Shown here one piece after another: positions 55,145-64,000 of a stretch of DNA of 64,000 nucleotides (within the stretch, counting starts at the first letter, position 1; every line of letters begins with the position of its first letter). The notes below the pieces were generated by a model. The model was not told the origin of the DNA, ran no database searches, and was given only the letters and a program-made list of their open reading frames with translations. The DNA is from Scleropages formosus (taxonomy: Eukaryota; Chordata; Actinopteri; Osteoglossiformes; Osteoglossidae). The stretch spans positions 15,518,783 to 15,582,782 of the forward strand of contig NC_041817.1 in assembly GCF_900964775.1 (NCBI RefSeq). The letters run 5' to 3'. A program made the position numbers and the translations under genes.

Positions 55145-58100
55145 ATGATGGCGGCGTCGCTGCTGCGCCGGGACAAGAGAGCTACAGCCGCCCAGCTGAA
55201 GGCCGACCTCAGCCGGACTGACAACAGCTCGGGCGTGCGTCAGCTTCAGGAGCTGCTGGATGGCGTTCTGGATCCGGAGAGACCAGCGGGGGACGCCGAG
55301 GCCCTGGACTGGTGCAGATGCCTGGTGGCCGGAGGGGACGGCTTCGAGGAGTTCTGCAGAACCGTGCGCTCCTACGATAACGCCACCCTGTGCGGGCTCG
55401 TGTGGACCGCCAACTTCGTGGCGTACCGCTGTCGCACCTGCGGCATTTCGCCGTGCATGTCGCTGTGCGCCGAGTGCTTCAACAGCGGAGACCACACGGG
55501 CCACGACTTCAACATGTTCCGGAGCCAGGCCGGCGGGGCCTGCGACTGCGGGGACGGTAATGTGATGCGGGAAAGCGGGTAGGTACTGCGAGCTCCGTCT
55601 CTGTGTCAGTCGGTCCGCGTCAGTCCGCGCCAGTCCGCGCCCCTAGGCTACTGTGTCCGACTGTGTGTGTGAGCGCCTCGGAGGAGAGACTCATCGTCAG
55701 CCGCCTCAGCGCTCGTCGCCAATATTGCCGCCGGTGTGTCAGTGACAAGAAGACCAAGACGGCCCCTGCACTGACTGACTGCGCTCAGAACGTCGAGTCG
55801 AGTGTCGTGTCATAGACGAGCACAAGTCAGTGCAGTTCAAAGCCTGTTTTCTCCTCTCCTTACCTTACTTTAGTCTTTAGTATTGCTATTGTTGGACATG
55901 AGTGGAAATTACCTTCTCCTTGCGCTGGGTGGTACCAGATCCAATACTACAGTCACTTCACATTTGTTACAACAATGACTGTCTGCAGTGCCATACATGT
56001 CAGTTATGATTAGTGGTGATTCATCTTGCCTCTCTCTCTCAAGGGAACTTTGAACTGTGTTCAGAGCTTAGGTATTATTCATTCAAGCGTTACATTTACA
56101 TTTATTCACCTAACAGATGCTTTTCTCCAAAGCACTTCCAGTGATCACTATGTAGTGTTACCAGCCCACACACCTTATTCCCCAAGGTGATTTACACTGC
56201 TAGATACACTACTTGCGCTGGGTCACTCATCCATACATCAGTGGACACGCTCTCTCTCTCTCTCTCACTCGCACACCATGGATGAACCTGAACAGCATGT
56301 CTTTGGAGTGTGGGAGGAAACCAGAGCACCAGGAGGAAACCCACGCAGACATGGGGAGAACATGCAAAGTCCACACAAACTGAGCAGGGATCGAACCCAC
56401 GTTCTCTCCTCACACCACTCAGGCGTTGTGAGACGGCAGCGCTGCTCGCCGTGCCGCCCAAGCCTACCTGATGCTTTATCCAAAAGGCCCATTTATAGAG
56501 TAGGGTGTATAAGTGGAGTAATTTAGGGTCAGTGCCTTGATCGAGGTTACTAATGCAAGAACAGGAAGCGGGACTTGAACTGGCAACCTTCACGCTTCCA
56601 GTCAATGTCCTGTAACGCTACCTGTTACCCCTAAATGTAAAAGAGGAGGTCCAACTGTGCCCAGTTCGCTGTGTAGCCATGAGGCACCAGGAGCAGCGAA
56701 CTTCAGGTGGTTCCATTTTTATTTTCCCCAGATGCTCACTGTAATTTTGGCACACTAGTTAGTCAAAGCTGTTCTTGTGTTATTGACAGGATAACAAACT
56801 CGTTATTAATACTCCTTATTAAATAGGATTATTTGTTTCGACGGCACCTTTTTTTTTTTTTTTAAATAAAGATACCTGTTTTCAGGCACATGGCATGGTC
56901 TCATACTTCAGTTCAGGGAGGAGACCTCTGTGACCACTGTGGAAAAGTGTCTATATATAGTGTGTGAATAGTGGTGAAATGATGGCCAGTATAAATGATT
57001 CAGTTAATGCCTTTGTTAATGTTGACGGCCTTTTAAAGTCTGTTGCTGGCTGCAGTGTGTCATGTTGTACCCACGTGCTCCCGTGATGGGGGGGGGGGAT
57101 TTGGAAAGTGATTATTTCCATATTGGAAAACTATGGCTCATATCTGACTTACGGCAAAGCTTTGCCTGAGTTTGCTTATCAGGTGACTGATTTATGATTA
57201 ATTCCCCCCCACGTACTTTGTACAGAGTGCAGACACAGTGTAGTAAGTTGAATTAGTTTTATTTTTCTTCTGTTCTCATTATTATTGTTAGAGACATTTT
57301 CTTTGCTTCTTTGGCAATGCATTATTATTCCCCTTTCTTTGCTTAATGGATGCAGTGATCCAAAGTGACATACACATATATACAGGGCTCGATATTTTAC
57401 CAGAGTAATTCAGTACCTTGTATAAGCAGGGATCCTACTGGGGTTTTCAGTTGACAAACTTAAAGTTAAAAGTAAATGCCTTTAGCTGCAATAACCCACT
57501 GTCCTGTTCTCAGAGCAGTGTACACCTTGCACTATGTTTATAATACCAAAAAAGCATGAGCTAAATGAATATAAATGTAAATTACTGACCAAGCATTGTG
57601 GGGCAAAATGGATATGAATTTCATTGGGCTAATCACACCCAACATTCACAAATTCTGCAAGCAGGAGAAAATTAAAACTCTCACTTACTTTACTGAATCT
57701 CTCTTTTGGATAATGAAAATGGACCAGAGCATTTGACTCGTGGATTGATGACATTTTGTTTTGTTTCTCAGGTTTTGCAGACGGCATCGATTAAAAACAG
57801 GAGAAAATATTCCCTCGGTCCCCAGAGACTTGCTGCTGATGTCAGAAGTGGTTCTTCCACGTTTCATTATTAATATCGTTCAGTACTTAAGAGATGGCTA
57901 CACTGAACCAGGTGAGACGGGGGGGAAATGACTGTCACATTCTGGAGCTGTTGACTTGGGATGTTTGGACTACACTATTTTTAGTAGCTTTGCGGTGTTT
58001 CAAATAACAGCAATAACAACATTCAAACATGGCTATCTGTACAGTGTTTGTTTTGCTTATCTGTTGTTGTTGTCTTACCTGATTTGCACCTTCCATCGTA

Positions 58101-59529
58101 CTCCCCTTTTGTGTTTAAACCAGAACATTGGCAGATTTCGCCCTGCACTATAATAATAAGGAATCCTTGGATTGATTGCTTCACTCATCATTACCTTTGC
58201 TGTCCCTCACAGACACAGCAACAGAGAGAGACCTCCAGAAGGTTCTGCAGCAGCTCGAGCCTCAGATCTCCTTTCTGGAAGACCTAACTAAGATGGGCGG
58301 GGCTATGAGAAATGTCCTGACGAAGATCTTAACAAATCCACAGACATTCAAAGAGCTGAGCATGGGTACTTTCGCGTCTTCTTGCGATCATTCGTCTGTC
58401 ATCATGTGCGCAGAATTTGTGCGAGGCCTGGTGTTCCCGCTACAATCAAGTGACTGCTATAGTTGTGCTCCTTTTTTGTAATAATCACAAACAGGATTGT
58501 GTTAGTTTCCTGTTAGAGGTCTGATTGTTGTAATCAGGCTGCAGTCTTTCCTCTTCACACTTGTTCTTGAGAGTACATTATGGCTTCCAGTATGAATGAT
58601 GGGATAACAAAATGAACAGGAAATAAAAAGTACACAGAATCACTGTGAAATGGACCCAGAATTTTTCTAACTCTCATTTCCTTGTAATGTTGAATGCCTC
58701 TTTTTGTCTCACTTAAAAATCGTAATAAATAAAATCAGTAGATCCATTTTCAAAAGAATTGGAGAGAAAAACACATTTCATTTTTTGATTGTTTTTATTA
58801 AAATCTTATTACATTTATGTAGGTGATGCTTGAATTTTTTCATAACATGTCATGTATGGTTTATATATATATTTGTCCAATTGCTTTCCTTTGTGTTTAC
58901 ATGCAGAGTTGTTCTGTATTAATGGAGCCCCCCTGCAAGTGTTGACAGTGTTTCCTTTTTCTTTCTAGGCCAAGAGGAGAATCTTTATGCAAAGAAGAAC
59001 TACGAGAAGTATCTGGCAGCACTGAAGAGCTCTGGGCTGGTTTCCATGGAAGAGAAACTCAGACATGGACCAGGAGCTGTGGAGCCTGTTCCTGGAGCAG
59101 GGGTGGGGGCCTTTGGACTGCAGGGTGAGATCCCATGCTGGACCCCTCCCTACCTCAGTGACGTTTTGTCTTACTTTCTCATTTTCCTGATGACTTTTCA
59201 TCTGCATTCTGGGCAAACTTGTGAATCGCTAACTTCTAGTACCTGTCCGTGGCAACGTGAAGCATATTAAATTAACAGCATATTAAAAACCTGGAAAATT
59301 CTGCTAATTATTTCGATTTTGTTCTTCATCAAACGGGGTTCTGTGAGTATACATTTTTAATAATGTAAAATAGTAATACACTTTTCTATTCTCAGTTTCC
59401 TTGGCAGGGTGCTTCTAAGGGGCAAAATGTGCTGCATTATTACACTTAGTACTGCTTTAATTTTTTTTTTTTCCCTACCCGCATCCCATAGGAGCAACTG
59501 CTGCAGTTAGCTCAGAGTCTGCTAAAGAG

Positions 59530-59568
<39 letters not shown>

Positions 59569-61437
59569 CCTCGTAATCTTACTGTTTGTCTGGCAGCATG
59601 GTAACACGTGAAGGAGGAACATGATGCTGAAGTAAAAGCACATCTCCACATTTGACTTCTGTTGAAGGCATCTGCAGAAAGATAACCTGTGCAGTGTAAT
59701 CCCAGCTATCATATTGAATTTTGTTCTTTTACTCAGTTTGTAAAATGCCATTTGTTGCTGTGGGTGATATATCTCCTGTGTTCTCCCACTCAGGAGGATC
59801 AGGATGGAGGCCAAAATGTTGGGCAGAGAAAGAGAGTGAAGCTAAGTAGCAGTACCAAAGGTAGTTAATCCAAACACATTGGCGTCTGGCTCTCTTCTCT
59901 GACATCTGCCCGGTCTCTCTGTGCATCTCATAGGGTTTTTTTATTTTTGTTTCTTAGACCCATCCATAATGGATACTCTGAAACATAAGTGTTTTTTAGA
60001 AGAGTTGCTCTTTTGGACAGTAAAGTATGAGTTCCCGCAGAAGATGGTGACATTTTTACTGAACATGTTGCCAGATCAAGACTATAAGGTATGTTGTTGT
60101 TCTGCGATTTGAAGATATACGTGTATGTCCGTGGAGTGTTAAAAAAAAAAAAAAAACGGATCAGAGCAGTTAGGCGTGTTACTTCAAATTGAATTAATTT
60201 TTTAAAATTCTGCTTGAATTTAGATATTGGTATATCATGAATGATTGCTAGTGATGTATACCTGAGTGCCAGAAGCCCTACGGGTTTAGAATTTGGTAGT
60301 CAGCAAACAATATCTGATTATTACATCTAATTATTTAGGCGACGCTTTTCTCCAGAGTGACTTACAACATTAAGCTACCGACAGTTATTGACCTGTGAAA
60401 GCTATGATCATTGGAGATGAAGGCAAGAATTCTGACCTTTAACCTATCAGATGAGTTCAGTTTTGTACTGTTGCTATTAGTTTGGTACGTGTATATGGGC
60501 TCCATAGCAGGCATTCATTGTGTGTCTGCGTATAACGTGCCCATAAAATCGTAGGCTTTAAATCTCCAAAAATGTTGAGTTCTCATATTCCTTTCCTTAT
60601 TGACAATTGCCTTTCAGATCGCCTTCACTAAAACATTTGTTCAACATTATGCATTTATCATGAAGACACTGATGAAAAGCCATGAGTCGGACACCATGTC
60701 CAACCGTATTGTGCATATCAGCGTCCAGCTGTTCAGCAACGAGGAGCTGGCGCGTCACATGACCGAGGAGTGCCAGCTTCTGGACATCATGGTCACTGTC
60801 CTTCTATACATGATGGAAAGTTGCCTTATCAAATGTGAACTCCAAGGTGTGCAACTTCTTGAAGCATAATTTGTTTCAACAGAAAAGACATGCTAATATA
60901 TTAACACATTAGTGAGTAAAATGAAAGAATTCATTAATGCATCTATTGATGCATGTTTAATAGTTGCAGGTTGTGCTGTAATTTAAACTTCTGCTGTTAA
61001 TTTCCTTAACATAAATAAGAAGTTTGTGTTAGCCTTCACCTGTGTGTGGTGCTTGGAGTCTCCGCGTTGTAACTGGCTGGAAGTCAGATAGTCTTAAAGT
61101 TAGTAAACCCGCAGCATGGTGGCAGAGCAGCTGGTGCTGGTGCTTCATAGCTCCTGGGCCAAGGATTTGAACATGGGTTTGCATTTAGCTCAGTTTGTGG
61201 AGTTTGCATGTTCTTCGAGTTGCTTGTGATGTGTCAGTGAATTGGGGGTGCGGTGGCGCAGTGGGTTGGACCACGGTCCTGCTTTCCAGTGGGTCTGGGG
61301 TTCGAGTCCCGCTTGGGGTGCCTTGCGACGGACTGGCGTCCCGTCCTAGGTGTGTCCCCTCCCCCTCCGGCCTTACGCCCTGTGTTACCGGGTGGGCTCC
61401 GGTTCCCCGCGACCCTGTATGGGACAAGCGGTTCTGA

Positions 61438-61482
<45 letters not shown>

Positions 61483-63444
61483 AGTGAATTGATACGTGTG
61501 ATTGCTCTGTGATGGATTAGCATACTGTCCATTATGTGCTCTCTCACTCTGTGGTTCAGACCACTGCAGCCCTGCATTAGAAATGCAGTTAATGATCATG
61601 AATAACCTAAACTCAGTAATGTGCCACACCAGTGTCACCAGAAGGTCACAGCTTAATATTCTAGTGTAGATGCATTTTGCTCATTTCATACCTTGACAAC
61701 ACTGTATATCTTCCTTTATATAAAAGATTAATTTTTTTTTTTTTCTTTCCTGCAGATGAGGAGAACAGTCGCCATGTAGTGGTGAACTGTGGGGAAGCTC
61801 TACTGAAGAACAACACCTACTGGCCTTTAGTTAGCGATTTTATTAATATTCTTTCACACCAAAGTGTAGCAAAAAGGTTCTTGGAAGACCACTCTTTGCT
61901 CATACTGTGGATGAGCTTTGTGTCCTCCTTTCAAGGTGAAGCTCTTTTCTGCCCCTATACATAAGTAACACCACGTGGATCTTTTTTTATTGGTTTATTT
62001 ATATATTGATATTTGCTTTATTCCATACTTGCGCACACAGTGGTTTCTGTAAATGTGTATCGTTTCACTGCCAAAATGTGTAGGTGACGTAGTAGTTAGA
62101 GCAGCTGCCTTCAGGCTTGGAGGTTGCAGGTTCACATTCAACCTCCATCTGTAGTACCCTTGAGCACGGCATTTACCCTTAATTGCTCCGGTAAAAATTA
62201 CCCAGATGTATCAATGGGTAAATAATTGCAGGTAGCTTAACATTGTAGAAGCATATGGAGAAAAGTGTCAGCTAAATGAATAAATGAAAATGTTCTAAGT
62301 ATGAAGATTTGATGATGTGAAGCAGGCATGCAAATAAATGGGGCAGGTATAATCTGCTTTGTATGCTTGATTATAAATGCAGAGTGTTTATTTTGTAAAT
62401 ATTTTTAAATTCCCTCCCTAGGCATATTGAGTGTTTCCAACTGTCAGATGCTGTTTTTCTCTGGGTTGTTTAGGTATGAACTTGAACAAGCGGGAGATGA
62501 ACGAACACGTGGAGTTCGAGTCCCAGACTTACTATGCAGCATTTGCAGCCGAGCTGGAAGCCTGTGCCCAGCCCATGTGGGGTCTCTTAACACACTGCAA
62601 AGTCAAAGTAAGACATTTTCTTCCTTTGTGGCGCGTTTCTGTCATGCTTTTTATATAGCTTGTTTTTATATATTGATTGATGGCACTTATTTATGCTGAT
62701 GCTACTGATGTGATATTGTCGTTTAATAGTGCGGTACTTTTTGAACTGAGATTTTATTTCTGAACCACTTTTTTTTGTTTGTAGGAGACGCAAGAGTACA
62801 CAAAAACAGTGGTGAGATACTGCTTAGAGGCCTTGGAGGTCTGGTTTGACGCAATTGGCTTTGTGGATGAGGTAGGTGTTTGCTGTACTAATGGTGTTTT
62901 CATGCATCAGACGGGTGTCTTGTGGTTGTGACAACTTGGACTTATCTTTCTTTTCAGCCCACTCCCAATCAGCTGACATTTCACCTTCCCCTTCACCGCT
63001 ACTATGCCATGTTCCTGAGTAAGGTAAATGAGAGTGGCCTTCACATCTGCTCTGTGTTCACCGATGAGATGGTAGCTATGGATGTGGGCTTCTTGATGTA
63101 AAAATGCTGTGAATATTTTCAAGGGCAACTTAAACTCTTGAGCAGTGGCCTAAGTGATTATCCATCTTTACCTTCAGATTCACTCAGTGCCTGTAAATTT
63201 GCAAACCTATATGTATAAATGGGGTTCTGGGTTGAGTCGATGTAGTTCCCTCAGTCCCGAAGCAGACAACAGTACTTTACTTGTGACTCAGCTGAAGAAG
63301 CATTGGAGGAGCACTATGTTCTTTAAAGTTCTCATCAGTTTTGATGTCTCACAGGCAGTGAAGTGTCAGGGCCTGGAGTTGGACAGTCTGCTTCCAGATC
63401 AGGAGATGCTCATGAAGATCATGGTCCATCCTCTACAGATCCAG
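55145..63444 (+). CDS. ubr3: ubr3, E3 ubiquitin ligase, N-terminal third (13 exons, continues)
   Basis: UBR-box E3 ligase. Coding exons: 55,145-55,578; 57,772-57,911; 58,213-58,365; 58,969-59,124; 59,492-59,529; 59,794-59,860; 59,958-60,088; 60,618-60,846; 61,756-61,935; 62,474-62,607; 62,785-62,871; 62,958-63,023; 63,355-63,444. They total 1,905 bp, 635 codons with no stop; all borders are GT/AG. The human protein has about 1,888 residues, so the RING part lies beyond the window. Exon 1 encodes the UBR zinc finger with its Cys/His series: CRTCGISPCMSLCAECF, HTGHDF and GGACDCGDGNVMRESG. Exon 6 has a basic RKRVKL stretch. From exon 7 on (MDTLKHKCFLEELLFW, QHYAFIMKTL, NCGEALLKNNTYWPL, HLPLHRYYAMFLSK) it matches the human sequence closely. 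The ATG at 55,148 is an equally good start. Confidence 0.96.
56092..56465 (-). mobile_element. SINE3 copy, antisense, near full length, in ubr3 intron 1
   Basis: Reading the minus strand: head gcacggcgagcagcgctgcc, B-box-like gttcgatccctgc, middle gcatgttctccccatgtctg and cctcccacactccaaagac, then ccactgatgtatggatgag, ctagcagtgtaaatcacc and tail gctttggagaaaagcatctg. It is the reference copy for this long family in the window. Confidence 0.85.
56478..56632 (-). mobile_element. SINE2-related copy, antisense, in ubr3 intron 1
   Basis: Antisense tRNA-like head at right (B-box complement ggacttgaactggc) and an abbreviated body (tttagggtcagtgccttgat). It abuts the SINE3 copy. Confidence 0.6.
57365..57585 (+). 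repeat. very degenerate SINE2-like remnant in ubr3 intron 1
   Basis: Only the tail aaaagcatgagctaaatgaa and scattered pieces (ccagagtaattcagtaccttg) are recognisable. Otherwise intron 1 of ubr3 is AT-rich unique sequence. Confidence 0.35.
59530..59568 (+). repeat. GT microsatellite at the ubr3 exon 5 donor
   Basis: About 19 GT repeats begin within the splice donor itself (AAGAG|GTGAGTGTGTG). The short 38-bp exon 5 lies directly before it. Confidence 0.85.
60328..60440 (-). repeat. SINE2 fragment, antisense, in ubr3 intron 7
   Basis: Tail portion (ttaggcgacgcttttctcc, gagtgacttacaacattaa) in antisense without a clear head. Confidence 0.55.
61105..61244 (+). mobile_element. SINE3-like head interrupted by a SINE1, ubr3 intron 8
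   Basis: A head of the form gcagcatggtggcagagcag with ttcatagctcctgggccaag, a B-box-like gatttgaac, and gagtttgcatgttcttcgag. The continuation after the SINE1 (about 61,492-61,570) includes ctgtgatggattagcatactg, so the two parts belong to one older element. Confidence 0.6.
61245..61477 (+). mobile_element. SINE1 copy in ubr3 intron 8
   Basis: Full-length SINE1 with intact A and B boxes and a TG tail of about 20 repeats. A perfect 14-bp duplication, gtgtcagtgaattg, lies at 61,231-61,244 and 61,478-61,491. Confidence 0.93.
62083..62290 (+). mobile_element. SINE2 copy in ubr3 intron 9
   Basis: Head gtaggtgacgtagtagttag, B-box region gcaggttcacattc, then gtacccttgagcacggc, ggtaaaaattacccagatg and tail ggagaaaagtgtcagctaaa. 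Near full length. Confidence 0.85.
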
Positions 63445-64000
63445 GTATCCTGTTATATTTCTTATCTGGGATTATATGGAAAAGATTAACTTTCCTGATG
63501 GATTAAAGCACAAATGCTATCCTTAAAGCTACATTTTTTTGGAAGTTTAATGAACTTTGTTTTCCCATATTTTGCCTCTTTTGCCCCCCCCCAACCCATA
63601 TCAGGATGGACTGTCGATTCATAGTTTAATTTTTCAATCCTGGTTCAGTAGTGCTGTAATCTGTGCCTGTTTTTCCCCCCCTCCTTTCTTTCCTGGGCAC
63701 TTGAATACTTGACTGGACTAATTTTTTCCCTTATTGAACAAATTAGCAGTGTTTCCTTGTACAAAGAGCTGCATTCAAGGCAAATCCTGCCAAACCAGGA
63801 GTGAAGCGCGTTTGCCAAATGAATAAGTATAAATGTAGGAGTTTGGTGTTTTAGTTTTACACTCAAAGCCAAAAGTTATGTGGTACATGCAGAACAGATA
63901 TATTGCGGGTGATTGGGCTGGTATATCGCTCAGTATTGGCAAACATCACCTAGGAGGCTCCGGACATGCCCTGGCTCAGTCATGGATTCTTTAACACCAC
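63445..64000. other. ubr3 intron 13, incomplete
   Basis: Begins with donor CAG|GTATCC and runs off the window. A short SINE2-type tail, tgccaaatgaataagtataa, lies at about 63,813-63,832. No further exon is recognised. Confidence 0.6.

Overview
The window looks like chromosomal DNA of a teleost fish. The gene order cfap210 - phospho2 - klhl23 - ubr3 matches, from memory, the human 2q31.1 order CFAP210 (CCDC173) - PHOSPHO2 - KLHL23 - (SSB, METTL5) - UBR3. Genes have vertebrate exon-intron structure, and introns and spacers are full of fish-type tRNA-derived SINEs with LINE-like tails. An early-branching teleost such as a bonytongue is only a guess.

Layout. (1) 1-13,003: the right end of a near-homogeneous 180-bp tandem satellite, 72 full units plus a partial one, each carrying telomere-like TTAGGG pieces and a four-run G-quadruplex motif on the same strand. 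(2) 15,496-37,490: three tandem, complete nine-exon copies of a coiled-coil ciliary gene, cfap210, all on the minus strand (522, 524 and 559 residues as I splice them). (3) 38,008-38,730: phospho2, one coding exon, head to head with the third cfap210 copy. (4) 40,301-46,247: phgdh, 12 exons, 530 residues, complete. (5) 49,267-52,148: klhl23, 3 coding exons, 562 residues. (6) 55,145-63,444: the first 13 coding exons of ubr3, about one third of the protein, running out of the window.

The genes belong to unrelated processes: axonemal microtubule inner protein, HAD phosphatase, serine synthesis, Cullin-3 adaptor, N-degron-type E3 ligase. They are held together by old synteny rather than by a pathway. 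The two most notable features are the tandem triplication of cfap210, with all three reading frames open and promoters that still align (RFX-like, forkhead-like and CCAAT sites), and the G4-bearing satellite beside it. In the one exon I counted residue by residue, copies A and B are about 71% identical and each is about 60% identical to copy C. C also keeps a longer C-terminus and lies next to phospho2, so C is probably the ancestral locus and A/B a later pair.

Three SINE-type families are recognisable. SINE1 (tRNA head, LINE-like tail, TG repeat) looks young, with near-perfect target-site duplications. SINE2 and SINE3 are older and serve as landing sites for SINE1 and for one solo LTR. No RNA gene, CRISPR array or prokaryotic feature was seen.
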